Origin: Candidatus Flexifilum breve
GTDB taxonomy: Bacteria; Chloroflexota; Anaerolineae; Aggregatilineales; Phototrophicaceae
Direction of reading: 5' to 3'
Length of the DNA stretch: 64,000 bases
Assembly: GCA_016717205.1 (NCBI GenBank)
Contig: JADKGC010000003.1
Coordinates: 310,001 to 374,000 of the forward strand
The position numbers and the translations under genes were made by a program. The notes under the pieces were generated by a model. That model was given only the letters and a program-made list of their open reading frames with translations. It ran no database searches and was not told where the DNA came from. This document shows, piece by piece, positions 19,960-30,275 of the stretch; the stretch's first letter is position 1; each line of letters starts with the position of its first letter.

Positions 19960-20792
19960 AGCTGCGAAATTTCATTGGCTCGGTATGGCTGGATGCGATT
20001 GCCCTGCTCGTCATCGGCGTCATCTTCATTGTACCGTTCATCTTCATTCTTCTGACCGCGGCGAAAACCGGGCCGGATGCGGCGATGTTCCGCTTCACGC
20101 TGCCGGATAACTTCCAACTGTTCGAAAACATCCGCGAAGTGCTGGAATTCGGCGATGGGCGCATGTTCATCGCCATGCGCAACAGTTTGATCATCACCGT
20201 CGTGTCCATCACATTGATCGTGCTGTTCTCGGCGCTGGTCGCCTTTGTGATGCAGCGGCGGCGTGACCGGGTAGCCGCGCTCGCCAGTTCGATCATCCTC
20301 GCCGGGTTGATCATCCCCCCGGCAGTTGTCCCGACGATCTTTCTGCTGCAAAGCATCGGCCTGTACCGCACCCTGTTCGGGTTGATCTTCGTGCAGGTCG
20401 CCTTCACCATGCCGTTCGCCATCATCACGCTGCGCGCATTCATGGCGACGATTCCGCGCGAACTGGACGAGGCCGCCATCATCGACGGCGCGTCGCCCAT
20501 GCAGGTGTTTTTGCGCGTGATTCTGCCGCTGCTGCGCCCCGCGATCATCACGGTGGTCGTCGTATCGTCGGTCGGCATCTACAACGACTTCACCTCGCCG
20601 CTGTACTTCCTGCCCGGCGCGCAAAACGTCACCGTACAGCTCACCATGTACAGCTATATCAGCCAGTTCAACTCGGAATGGCATCTATTGTTCGCCAACG
20701 TGCTGGTGATCACTGTGCCGCCGCTGCTCATGTTCATGTTCTTCCAACGGCAGATTGTCTCCGGCATGACCTCCGGCGCGATTAAGGGGTAA
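19956..20792 (+). CDS. Sugar ABC transporter permease (MalG/UgpE-like)
   Basis: 278 aa, six helices, EAA motif DEAAIIDGASPMQVFLRVIL. The start overlaps the stop of the upstream permease (ATGA). Last gene of the second ABC locus; no clear terminator is seen in the 150 bp after it, though a new promoter follows at 20948. Confidence 0.93.
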   Translation: MKLRNFIGSVWLDAIALLVIGVIFIVPFIFILLTAAKTGPDAAMFRFTLPDNFQLFENIREVLEFGDGRMFIAMRNSLIITVVSITLIVLFSALVAFVMQRRRDRVAALASSIILAGLIIPPAVVPTIFLLQSIGLYRTLFGLIFVQVAFTMPFAIITLRAFMATIPRELDEAAIIDGASPMQVFLRVILPLLRPAIITVVVVSSVGIYNDFTSPLYFLPGAQNVTVQLTMYSYISQFNSEWHLLFANVLVITVPPLLMFMFFQRQIVSGMTSGAIKG

Positions 20793-20947
20793 TGCAACCC
20801 GTTTTCGCTGACTGTTTCAGGCGGAGTTGGGTAACGGTTGGGGCAGATCACGTGATCTGCTCCAGTGTGCTTACAAGCATAACACGCCCAAGCGGTTACA
20901 AAATTGGACTGATTGATCCCGTGAATTAGGCACTTCCAACGAATTGC

Positions 20948-20976
20948 TTGACAGGTGATCTAAAATGGGCTATTTT
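20948..20976 (+). promoter_or_regulatory. Promoter of the third LacI/ABC locus
   Basis: TTGACA at 20948-20953 and TATTTT at 20971-20976, 17 nt apart, about 60 bp before the LacI start. The -10 box touches the palindrome at 20975. The 20793-20947 spacer upstream shows no other feature. Confidence 0.7.
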
Positions 20977-20994
20977 ACTAATGCGCGTTAGTAA
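20975..20994. promoter_or_regulatory. LacI-type operator overlapping the -10 region
   Basis: TTACTAATGCGCGTTAGTAA is a 20-bp palindrome with one mismatched pair and perfect 7-bp arms (TTACTAA/TTAGTAA). A further TTAGTAA half-site follows at about 21002-21008. Overlap with the -10 box implies direct autorepression by the LacI protein at 21037. Confidence 0.75.
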
Positions 20995-21036
20995 TGCCCT
21001 TTAGTAAACATTTTACGATTGTTTCTGAGCTGATTT

Positions 21037-22080
21037 ATGAAGTCGCGTCGGATTACGAGCAAACAAGTCGCTGAACTTGCGGGCGTCTCCCAGACGACCG
21101 TGTCGTTCGTGCTGAACAATGTCGTCGACGCCAATATCAGTGACGAAACTAAAGAGCGCGTGCTGAACGCGGTGCGTGAATTAAACTATACGCCGCATGC
21201 GGGGGCGCGCACCTTGGCGCGTGGTCGCAGCGACACGATCGCCCTGGTCTTGCAGCAACCGCACCGTCAGGTTTTCATTGATGAATATCTGCCCCGTGTG
21301 CTCACCGGCATCACCGAAGTGACGCAGCGCGCGGGTTTTCGCATCCTCGTCGAGCAGGCGGCGACTGACAATGCGTCAAACGTGTTTCGCCGTTTATTGC
21401 AAAGCCGCGAAGCCGCGGGCGCGATCATCAACTTTGGCAGCCCACCCCGTCAAGACATCGACTATATCATCGACTGTACCGAAAATGGCATGCCGGTCGT
21501 CGCGCTCGATCACATCGATCCTGCGGTGTACTCGGTCACGGTCGATAAGGTGAACGGCGTTCACATCATTGTCCAGCACTTAATCGATCTGGGCTACCGG
21601 CGCATCGCCTGCATCACGTACGACGATCAACAGACCCATGTTCACTTTCGGCTCGACCAGTTCCGCGCCACCATGGCGCAGAACGGCCTCGCCGTCGATC
21701 CGAACCTCATCCGCTGGGGGAAATTTGACCCGGAAACGGGCTACGCGGCGATGCAATCGATCTTCGACAGCGGATCACCGCTGCCGGATGCGGTCTACGC
21801 GATGAATGACGTGATGGCCTTCGGCGCCATCCGCGCCATCCGCGAGCGTGGGCTGCGCGTCCCGGAAGACATTGCGATTGTGGGGTTTGATAATGTGCGT
21901 TTGGCCGGTTTCTGCCATCCACCGCTGACGACGATGAACGAACCGGATGAAGAGCATGGGCGCAAAGCAGCCGAAATGCTGATCGCGCTGCTCAACGGCG
22001 AACCAGTTGAAAATCGGCACGTCACGCTGCACACTCAGTTGGTCGTGCGCGAATCCTGTGGAGCGCCGCGCAAGAAATAG
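21037..22080 (+). CDS. LacI-family transcriptional regulator
   Basis: 347 aa. Helix-turn-helix (SKQVAELAGVSQTTVSFVLN), hinge (HAGARTLARG) and a complete effector-binding domain ending in EDIAIVGFDNVRLAGF and a conserved C-terminus. It lies directly after a promoter with an overlapping palindrome and ahead of two permeases and a binding protein, and so is the probable local, autoregulated repressor. Effector unknown. Confidence 0.94.
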   Translation: MKSRRITSKQVAELAGVSQTTVSFVLNNVVDANISDETKERVLNAVRELNYTPHAGARTLARGRSDTIALVLQQPHRQVFIDEYLPRVLTGITEVTQRAGFRILVEQAATDNASNVFRRLLQSREAAGAIINFGSPPRQDIDYIIDCTENGMPVVALDHIDPAVYSVTVDKVNGVHIIVQHLIDLGYRRIACITYDDQQTHVHFRLDQFRATMAQNGLAVDPNLIRWGKFDPETGYAAMQSIFDSGSPLPDAVYAMNDVMAFGAIRAIRERGLRVPEDIAIVGFDNVRLAGFCHPPLTTMNEPDEEHGRKAAEMLIALLNGEPVENRHVTLHTQLVVRESCGAPRKK

Positions 22081-22102
22081 TTTATTTTTCGGAGGATTGT
22101 TC

Positions 22103-23044
22103 GTGGCTGCAATAAGAGTTGCTTCTTCTGCGTCACCCCCCAAACCGAGCTTTATGTCGCGGCTTGGGAACAATCAGGCTTTGCTCGGATATCTCTTCAT
22201 CCTGCCCAGCCTGATCGGGTTCATCGCGTTCTTCGCCGTTCCCGCAGTTCGCAGCGTGTTCATCAGCTTTCAGGAATGGAACCTGCTGACCGATGCGAAA
22301 TACGTCGGCTTGGAAAACTACCAAGAGCTGTTTGCGGATGACCGCTTCTGGCGGTCGCTGCAAATCACCGTAACCTATGTGCTGTGGAATATTCCGCTGC
22401 AAACGGTGCTGGCGCTCGGCATTGCCCTCTTGATGGAACGCATCTCCAACTCGCCGCTGCTGCGCGGCATTTTGATCCTCCCGTGGCTGATGCCCAACGT
22501 CATCGTCGCCATGCTCTTCGTGTGGCTGCTCGACCCCACGCTCGGCCTCATCAACATCTTCCTGCAAAACATCGGGATCGGTCAGCAGGGTTTCTTCGGC
22601 AACCCGGATCAAGCCATTGCGTCCGTCGCCGGGGTCAACATCTGGCGGCATATGGGCTACACAGCCATCCTGATCTACGCCGGGTTGAAGACCATTCCCA
22701 AATCGCTCTATGAAGCGGCGCGCGTCGACGGTGCGAACGGGCTGGTGCAGTTCCTGCGCATCACCCTGCCGCTGCTGCGTCCCGTGCTGGTGTTCGTGCT
22801 GGTGACCTCGGTGATCGGCTCCTTCCAGATTTTCGATACCATCGCCGTGGCGACAGAAGGTGGTCCGGCAGGCGCGACACGCACCATCATCGTGTACATC
22901 TACGAGCAGGTCTTTGAACGACGCATCAACATGGGTATGGCGACCGCCGCCTCCGTGGTGCTGTTCCTCATCCTCGTGACGGTGACCATCGTGCAAATTC
23001 GCTCCTTCCGTGGCAACCAGTCCGATCTTGCGGATTACAGCTAA
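22103..23044 (+). CDS. Sugar ABC transporter permease (MalF/UgpA-like)
   Basis: 313 aa from the GTG at 22103, with GGAGG at 22091-22095 seven nt upstream; the longer open frame back to 22007 would run into the LacI gene and is not needed. Six helices, EAA motif YEAARVDGANGLVQFLRITL. Partner of the next permease. Confidence 0.92.
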   Translation: MAAIRVASSASPPKPSFMSRLGNNQALLGYLFILPSLIGFIAFFAVPAVRSVFISFQEWNLLTDAKYVGLENYQELFADDRFWRSLQITVTYVLWNIPLQTVLALGIALLMERISNSPLLRGILILPWLMPNVIVAMLFVWLLDPTLGLINIFLQNIGIGQQGFFGNPDQAIASVAGVNIWRHMGYTAILIYAGLKTIPKSLYEAARVDGANGLVQFLRITLPLLRPVLVFVLVTSVIGSFQIFDTIAVATEGGPAGATRTIIVYIYEQVFERRINMGMATAASVVLFLILVTVTIVQIRSFRGNQSDLADYS

Positions 23045-23056
23045 AGGGAGCGGATC

Positions 23057-23995
23057 ATGAGCGCAATTTCTCAAACCAGCGTCAAAACGACCAACTCCGC
23101 CGTTGAGCCCAAGCGTCTCAACTGGAACAACCTCATCATCTGGGTTTTGCTCGGCCTTCTGATTTTCGTCACCGTCTTCCCGTTCTACTGGGTTCTGCGC
23201 ACGGCGCTCAACGACCCAACGGCGATCTTCGGACACGCCAGCGAGCTGCTGCCCTACAACCCGACGCTGTTCAATTTCCAGCGCGTGCTCGGCATGATCG
23301 ACCCGTCAACCATCGTGGGCGAAGGGGCCAGCAATATTTCCGCGGGTTCGATCAATTTCTGGGTCTTCCTGCGCAACTCGTTTGCGTACGCCACCGTCGT
23401 GATGATCGGGCAGTCACTGTTCAGCGCGATGGCCGCCTACGCCTTCGCACGCTTCAAGTTCCCATTCCGCGACCAGATCTTCTTCGTTTACCTGACCGGC
23501 CTGATGATCCCGGGGATCGTGCTGTTCATCCCGAACTACGTACTCATCCGCCAGTTGGGCTGGATCGGGACGTTTCAGGGGATGGTTGCGCCCTCGCTGC
23601 TAATGACGCCATTCGCGGTGTTCTTTATGCGTCAGTTCTTTATCAGCCTCAACCGAGACCTGGAAGAAGCGGCGCTCCTCGACGGCGCGACCTACTTCGG
23701 CGTGTTCTGGCGCATCTCACTGCCGCTGATGCGCGGCCCGCTGCTCACGCTGGCACTGCTCACCTTCATCGGCACGTGGAACGAATATCTGTGGCCGTTC
23801 CTCGTCGCTCGTGACGAGAACCTGCGCGTGCTGACGGTGGCGCTCAACATCTTCAAGTCGCAGACGCCGCAAGGCGCGCCCGACTGGACGGGTCTGATGG
23901 CCGGGACGGTCGTCAGCATCGTGCCGACCATTCTGCTGTTCATCTTCTTCGGTCGCCGGGTCGTCGATTCTATCCAGTTCTCCGGCTTCAAATGA
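23057..23995 (+). CDS. Sugar ABC transporter permease (MalG/UgpE-like)
   Basis: 312 aa with a polar N-terminus of about 25 residues, six helices and EAA motif EEAALLDGATYFGVFWRISL. GGGAG precedes the ATG by about 7 nt; the spacer from the upstream permease is 12 bp. Here the binding-protein gene follows the permeases rather than leading them. Confidence 0.93.
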   Translation: MSAISQTSVKTTNSAVEPKRLNWNNLIIWVLLGLLIFVTVFPFYWVLRTALNDPTAIFGHASELLPYNPTLFNFQRVLGMIDPSTIVGEGASNISAGSINFWVFLRNSFAYATVVMIGQSLFSAMAAYAFARFKFPFRDQIFFVYLTGLMIPGIVLFIPNYVLIRQLGWIGTFQGMVAPSLLMTPFAVFFMRQFFISLNRDLEEAALLDGATYFGVFWRISLPLMRGPLLTLALLTFIGTWNEYLWPFLVARDENLRVLTVALNIFKSQTPQGAPDWTGLMAGTVVSIVPTILLFIFFGRRVVDSIQFSGFK

Positions 23996-24008
23996 TCGTG
24001 GTGTTCCG

Positions 24009-24037
24009 CAGGCGGTGACGTTGGTTGCCGCCTGTTT
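24009..24037 (+). other. Stem-loop between permease and binding-protein genes
   Basis: CAGGCGG (24009-24015) and CCGCCTG (24028-24034) pair as a 7-bp GC stem followed by TTT. Probably an attenuator or processing site; the binding-protein start lies 43 bp downstream. Confidence 0.5.
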
Positions 24038-24079
24038 ACACAGGGTAAGTCAGTTTCTATATATTTGGGAGTTTACATA

Positions 24080-25398
24080 ATGAAGCACCGTTCTTCCCTG
24101 TTCGTCCTTCTCGTCGTCGCCCTGCTGCTGAGCGTCTCCGCCGTGAGCGCGCAGGACGGGGTCTCGATCCGCTACGTCCTGTGGGACACGAACCAGCTTC
24201 CGGCGTACCAACAGTGCGCGGATGCCTTCATGGCCGCCAACCCGGGCATCACTGTGAATGTTGAACAGCTCGGCTGGGATGACTACTGGACGGCCATCAC
24301 CACCGGTTTCATCAGCGGTGACGCGCCCGACGTGTTCACTGACCACCTCGCCAAGTATCCGGAATTCGTCGCGCTGGAACAGCTCGTCGACCTGCAGCCG
24401 CTGGTCGAACGTGACGGCGTCGCGACCGACATCTACTACCCCGGTCTCGCCGAACTGTGGGCGAAGGATGGCGCGCGCTATGGTCTGCCCAAGGACTGGG
24501 ACACCATCGCCGTCGTCTACAACCAGAGCCTGTTTGAAGCGGCGGGCGTCGACCCGGCGATCATGGACGAGTGGACGTGGAACCTTGAAGATGGTGGCAC
24601 GTTCCTGCAGACCATCGCCGCGCTGACCCTCGATGCCAATGGCAACAATGGCCTCAGCCCCGACTTCGACAAGACCAACGTCGTGCAGTACGGCTTCGTG
24701 CCGGATGGCATGGGCGGCGCGTACGGCCAGACCCAGTGGAGCGCTCTCGCCGTCAGCACCGGCTGGCAGTTCAACAACGGCCCGTGGGGCGACGAATACT
24801 ACTACGATGACGAACGCTTCATCAACACCGTCCAGTGGTGGGCCGACCTCGCCGTCGAACACGGCTTTGCGCCTTCGTTTGAAGAAGTCAGCTCGCTCGG
24901 TTCGGCGACCCTGTTCCAGGCTGGCAACATCGCCATGACCATGAACGGCTCGTGGATGATCGGCACGTTCCTCGCCAGCGAATTCCCGGTCGGCTTCGGT
25001 CGTCTGCCGATTGGCCCGGAAGGCCGTAAGAGCATGTTCAACGGTCTCGCGGACTCGATCTGGGTTGGCACGCCGCACCTCGAAGATCGTGGTCGTGGGT
25101 CAAGTTCCTGGCGTCGGCTGATTGCCAGAACATCATCGGCGCGTCGGGCGTCGTCTTCCCGGCGATCCCGGATGCTGCCGCGGCTTCGCAGCAGATGCGT
25201 GCGGATGCGGGCGTGGACGTGAGCGCGTTCGTCGAACAGGCGAATGAAGAAGGCGGCACGTTCCTGTTCCCGATCGCCGACTATGCGGGCGAAATCAGCA
25301 CGATTATGAACGAAGCGATGGACGCGATTGGTCTGGGCACGGCGCAGGCTGCCGATGTTCTGCCCGGCGCGAATGCGGAAATCAACGACCTGTTCTAA
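24080..25398 (+). pseudogene. Sugar ABC substrate-binding protein gene with a 1-bp frameshift in its 3' part
   Basis: From the ATG at 24080 (GGGAG 8 nt upstream) the frame codes a signal peptide (ending VSAQD) and a family-1 binding protein. At about 25086 one A is missing relative to the duplicate copy (AAGATCG against AAGAATCG), so the frame runs wrongly to 25222; the proper C-terminus continues to the stop at 25398. Repaired length is 439 aa. The left edge of the 8.4-kb duplication lies inside this gene at 24924. The intact 3' sequence at 33351-33815 shows the frame should be open, so a sequence error is as likely as real decay. Confidence 0.85.
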
Positions 25399-25430
25399 GG
25401 TTCGTCTGATTACGTGTAATTGCTAGACTG

Positions 25431-25466
25431 CCGCCGCCTCAGTTATCAGCGAGGCGGCGGTTTTAG
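25431..25466 (+). terminator. Rho-independent terminator of the third ABC locus (unit 1)
   Basis: CCGCCGCCTC and GAGGCGGCGG form a 10-bp perfect GC stem with a 10-nt loop, followed by TTTTAGTT. It lies 32 bp after the binding-protein stop. Confidence 0.92.
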
Positions 25467-25485
25467 TTCCCGAGGATGACTGACC

Positions 25486-27132
25486 ATGCTGTTCACTTAT
25501 GTTCACCTGCCCGCCACTTTCCGACGGATCGCGGTGTTTCTGGTCATCTTCGGCCTGCTCGCGCTCCTCCCAGTGATGCCAATCTCCGCGCAGACGTGCA
25601 GCGGCGCATTCATCGAACATCTCCTGCCCCACACGACGCAGTCGCGTGGCAGCACTGTCCGCTTCTACGAGAGCAACGGTTCCGGGCTGGCGATCAACGA
25701 CCTGAACGGCGACGGTTTGCTTGACCTCGTACTCGGCAATCTCGACGGGTCGAACCGCATTCTCTGGAATGAAGGCGATTTGACCTTTCGCGCGCAGGAA
25801 TTTCCCCGACCGACCGGGCGAACGCGCGCCGTACAAACCGTCGACGTGGACGCCGATGGCTGGCTCGACATCATCTTCACCAGTCAGGTAGGCGCGCCGC
25901 AGTGGTGGCGCAGCAACGGCGACGAGACCTTCACGCTGACGCCGCTCGGCAACGTGCTGCGTCCCGCCTATACGGTCGCGTGGGTCGATGCGGATCGGGA
26001 CGGCGATCTTGATCTCGTCACAGCCTCGTATGACGCCGAACTGCTCCAATTGCTGCGCGACAAGCTCCTCAATAGCGGCGGCGCGGGCGTGATCTACTAC
26101 GAAAACACCGGTGACGGCTACGAATCCACCCGACTGGCAGAACAGGCGCAGGCGCTCGCGCTGGCGGTCAGCGATGTGAACGGCGACGGATTACTCGATC
26201 TGGTCGTCGGCAATGACTTCAGTCTGCCGGATCAAAGCTGGTCGTTCGTCGATGGCGCCTGGCGGCCCGCTGGACTGTTCGCCACCACCACTTTCAGCAC
26301 CATGAGCTTTGACCTTGGCGACATCAACAATGACGGCGTGTTTGAATTTTTTGCCGCGGATATGCATCCTGTCGACGAGACCCCCGACTCTGAGGCGGCA
26401 TGGCGCTACGTCACGTCCGACCTCAACGCGCGGCAGGTGCTGCCCGGCGACACGCAGGCCAGCCGCAACATGTTCTACGGACCAGAACAAACCGCCGACC
26501 AAGGGCTGATCGATCAAGCCGCCGATTATGGCATCGCCGCGACAGGCTGGACATGGTCGAGCAAATTCGGCGACCTCGATCAGGATGGTTACCTTGACCT
26601 CTATCTTGTCAACGGCATGGCCTCGGTCGAATTGTTCGGGCATCTGCCCGACGACGAGCTGATCGAACCGAATTACGCCTTTCGCAATGATGCAGGCGCG
26701 CGCTTCGTCCCCGCACCGGAATGGGGACTCGGCAGCCTGAGCGGTGGACGCGGCATGAGCATGGGCGACCTCGACAACGACGGTGACCTCGATATCGTCG
26801 TCAACAACCTCAACGCGCCCGCGCAAGTCTTCGGGAATCAACTGTGCAGCGGCGCAAGCCTGCAAGTGGAACTACGCGCACCCGGCACACCTAATCTGTT
26901 TGGCCTCGGCGCGCCTCGTGCTGGACACCTCGTCCGGCACCTACACCCGCGAACTGCAAGCCGCCAGCGGTTATCTCTCCGGCGACCCCGTGCGTGCCCA
27001 TTTTGGCTTCCGATCGGCACGCAGCTTGAGCAGTTGAACATCATGTGGTCAGATGGCGTGGTTACTACCGTGACCGACTTCGGCAGCGATCCTTTCCTGA
27101 TCATCAGCCGCAAGGCCGCAAAACCTGCTTAG
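25486..27132 (+). CDS. Secreted VCBS/FG-GAP repeat protein with ASPIC/UnbV C-terminal domain (unit 1, internal frame scramble)
   Basis: 548 aa. Signal peptide to about residue 36 (PISAQ), then about seven calcium-loop repeats of the form DxNxDGxxDL (DLNGDGLLDLVLGN, DVDADGWLDIIF, DVNGDGLLDLVVGN, DLDNDGDLDIVVNN), a beta-propeller, and a C-terminal ASPIC/UnbV domain ending IMWSDGVVTTVTDFG. Against unit 2 this copy lacks 2 bp near 26917 and 1 bp near 27010; together they restore the frame but scramble about 35 residues inside the ASPIC/UnbV domain. GAGGA precedes the ATG. The terminator just upstream implies its own transcription start. Probably a surface adhesion or glycan-binding protein. Confidence 0.85.
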   Translation: MLFTYVHLPATFRRIAVFLVIFGLLALLPVMPISAQTCSGAFIEHLLPHTTQSRGSTVRFYESNGSGLAINDLNGDGLLDLVLGNLDGSNRILWNEGDLTFRAQEFPRPTGRTRAVQTVDVDADGWLDIIFTSQVGAPQWWRSNGDETFTLTPLGNVLRPAYTVAWVDADRDGDLDLVTASYDAELLQLLRDKLLNSGGAGVIYYENTGDGYESTRLAEQAQALALAVSDVNGDGLLDLVVGNDFSLPDQSWSFVDGAWRPAGLFATTTFSTMSFDLGDINNDGVFEFFAADMHPVDETPDSEAAWRYVTSDLNARQVLPGDTQASRNMFYGPEQTADQGLIDQAADYGIAATGWTWSSKFGDLDQDGYLDLYLVNGMASVELFGHLPDDELIEPNYAFRNDAGARFVPAPEWGLGSLSGGRGMSMGDLDNDGDLDIVVNNLNAPAQVFGNQLCSGASLQVELRAPGTPNLFGLGAPRAGHLVRHLHPRTASRQRLSLRRPRACPFWLPIGTQLEQLNIMWSDGVVTTVTDFGSDPFLIISRKAAKPA

Positions 27133-27787
27133 CTGCCCCGGACTAGGCCAAATGTCCTATCAGGCCATGGAATGCGCCGGACGGCATTTGTTAGGAGAGT
27201 TTAACGGCCACCAAGCATTGTGCTGATGATTAATAGTAAACGCTTATCGCGCCGCAAATCAGCCTTTTCAATCCTTTTGAGGCGAAGCGGCAGCCGAACT
27301 AATTAAGTTATGGCGACACATATGTTGGCGCCTTAATTATTCGCATCGCATTATAGCAACCAATGTTGCTTCCGGCATGGAATTGTCTACGTTTGTAAAG
27401 ATGTATGCACGCAAATTTCACAGAAAATATGCAGAATTCACGAAACATTTTCGATACAATAGCAAAGTGTCTTCAATTAATCACTTAACTTGAACACAAC
27501 GCATTCTTAGCGAGCGCAGGTGAAAGCACCAGAGCCCATCCGGCGCTCAGAGGTCATCCGATCGGTGGTTGGCCACACTCCTGGCAGACAGTGCTCAACT
27601 TTCCGGAGAAGAGCCAGCATCACACTCAACATCGCCGCGTTGCCAATTTCTAAATAATTGCACGCTTAATCCATCTGAATGTGGTAGTTGAGGTCAACCG
27701 TTCGCTTGACGTAGGTACGTCATTGCTAGGCACCAGATTATAGGTCATGGCTGGTGGCTGGCAGATTCAGTCAGAGGGTAGTGAGAG
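27133..27787 (+). other. Long non-coding spacer (unit 1), relatively AT-rich
   Basis: 655 bp without a convincing gene, clearly more AT-rich than its flanks. It contains the palindrome TGACGTAGGTACGTCA at 27707-27722 (7-bp arms, GG centre), about 65 bp before the glycosyltransferase start, a candidate regulator site. Two short indels against unit 2 fall near 27280-27293 and one near 27436, and a third at 27777 changes the ribosome site. No -35/-10 pair with good spacing was found, though promoters for the glycosyltransferase operon are expected here. Confidence 0.5.
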
Positions 27788-30272
27788 ATGACGAAGTTTC
27801 GAGTAGGTCTTCTCGTAGTAGTGCTCATATTTATGTCGAGCGCCGTCGCCATCGCCGCGCAAACCGCCGTCAGAGACGGTGTGCCCTATACCATCCAAGC
27901 GGAAGATACGCTCTGGGATATCTCTCGGGCGCATGGGCTGACGCTGGACGACCTGCTGGACGCGAACCCCGGGCTGGATCCTTACGCACTGCCGATTGGC
28001 GAAGTGATCATCATTCCGTCGCTGCGCAACCTGTCCGGCGTCACCGCGCTCAAGCCGGCCACGCCCGAACCGACGCCGGAACCTTCGACCGGGACGATTG
28101 AGTACGCCCTGCAAGAAGGTGAAACGCTGTGGGGGCTGACGTACCGCTTCAATGTGTCGTTCGAGGAACTCCTGGCCGCCAATCCGAATGTCGATGTCTA
28201 CGCTATGCAAATCGGGGCGATTGTGCGCATTCCGGGGCAACCGCTGGCCGCTGAGCCTGCTGCCGAAGTCGACGCGGCTGAACTGCCCGAAACGCTGCAA
28301 ATGCTGGATATCCCCAGCCTGCGTGACGGTCTGAACGCGCTCGACATTCCCGTGATTGACGAAGGGCTCGACCCGACGCCCGCACCGTTCATCGAGCCGC
28401 GCATCAACGAATTCGCGGGCATCGGCGCGCCGGAACCTGACAACCTGCCCGAAGACAGCCTGCTGGCTGAAGGCAGTCTGCTCGGCGTCGACGAACCCGT
28501 CGTCGTCGAAGAAGTCGTACCGGCGGCGATCAACGGTTTCATCTTCCCCATCACCATCACCGCTGATGATGCCGAGACTATCGCCTTCGCGCAGCTCTCG
28601 ATCAACGACACGACGGTCGCCACCTATGACGAACCGCCCTTCACCTATGGATCGACGTGACGCAGCTTGGCATTGGCCTATACACGTTGACGTTTGTCAC
28701 CGAAAACGCGGGCGGCGTGCTGAGCTCATCCAGCTTCGACTTTGAAGTCGCGCCCTTACCCCTGCCCGTCGACGAAACCGAGCGCCAATGATGCGGATAC
28801 GCGCTTGGGCATCTTCGTGAATGGCGTGCAGCAGAATCTCAACCTGAGCTACAGTGTGGCGAACGGCCTGCACGTCGTCGAACCGGTGCTCGAAGTGGTG
28901 CGCGAAGAGACGCTCAGCGACATTCTGGCGCGTCCTGCCAACCTGATCCCGGCGGATGTGCGTGCGGCGATCACCATGCCGCGTCCGGAACTGTTCAGCC
29001 TCGTCATCCTCGTCATGACGCTCACGCTGCTGCCGCAGGGTCTGTTCACGCTGTTCTACATGATGTACACGTGGAACAATCCGGAAATCGCTGAACAGTA
29101 TCGCTCGCCGAAGGAATACTTCACGCCGCAGTTCTCGTTCACGGCCATTCTGCCTGCCCGCCGCGAAGAGAACGTGATCTATGACACCATTCAGCGCGGT
29201 CGACGCCATCGATTACCCGGATCACCTCAAAGAAATCCTGATCATGATTCGCGATGACGACGACGATGACACCATCGCCGCTGCCCACCGCGCCGCCCGT
29301 GACATCGGCAAAGATCACATCCACGTCATCACCTTCACCGATGGTCCGAAGAACAAGCCGAACGGTCTGGATCGCGGTCTGCGCGCCTCGACCAAAGATG
29401 TGGTGTGCGTGTTCGACGCCGAAGATCAGCCGCATCCGGAAATCTACAACGTGATCAACACGGTTATGCTGCGCGACCAGGCCGATGTGGTGCAGTCCGG
29501 CGTGCAGTTGATGAACTTCAAGTCGACATGGTTCTCGGCGCTCAACTGCCTCGAATACTTCTTCTGGTTCAAGAGCGGTCTGCACGCTTTCACACGCATG
29601 TTCGGCGTGACGCCGCTCGGCGGCAACACCGTCTTCTTCAAGCGCCAGTGGCTGGAAAAGGTGCGCGGTTGGGATGAAGCATGCCTCACCGAAGACGCTG
29701 ACATCGGTCTGCGGTTGACCCAGGCGGGCGCGAAGATCCAGATCGTGTACGATGAAACGCACGCCACGCAGGAAGAAACGCCGGACTCGGTCGACCAGTT
29801 CATCAAGCAGCGTACGCGCTGGAATCAAGGCTTCTATCAGGTCTTCTTCAAGGGTGACTGGGCGCGCATGCCCAGCATGAAGCAGAAGATCACGGCGCTC
29901 TACATTCTGCTCAATTCGCTGTTCCAGGCGCTCATCGTGCTGTATCTGCCGCTCGGCCTGTACATCATGCTGACGCAGTCGCTGCCCGTGCCCATCGCGC
30001 TGATCTCGTGGATCCCGATTTTCATGCTGATCACCCAGTTGATCGTCAACCTGATTGGTCTCGGCGAATTCACCCGGGCTTACGGCGAACGCATGCCCTT
30101 CCTGTTCCGCTTCAAGACGGCGCTGGTCTACTATCCGTACCAACTGCTGCTGTCGCTGTCCGCCGCGCGCGCCATCTGGCGTCTGGTGACCAATCGTTCG
30201 TCGTGGGAGAAAACTGCCCACTCCAACCTGCATCGTCAGTCGAGTGCGCCCGTCGCGCAGGGAACGGTGTAA
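27788..30272 (+). pseudogene. LysM-Ig-GT2 membrane glycosyltransferase, frameshifted copy (unit 1)
   Basis: Copy of the gene at 36208. Three short indels break it: one base lost near 28648 (stop at 28660), two lost near 28771 (frame restored), one gained near 29192. The open pieces are therefore 27788-28660, 28742-29257 and 29181-30272. The last piece keeps the catalytic GT2 core and, unlike unit 2, an undamaged C-terminus (LGEFTRAYGERMPFLFRFK). Joining both copies gives an open gene of about 828 codons. Either sequence error or decay after duplication explains the pattern; see the unit 2 entry for domains. Confidence 0.85.
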
Positions 30273-30275
30273 CTC

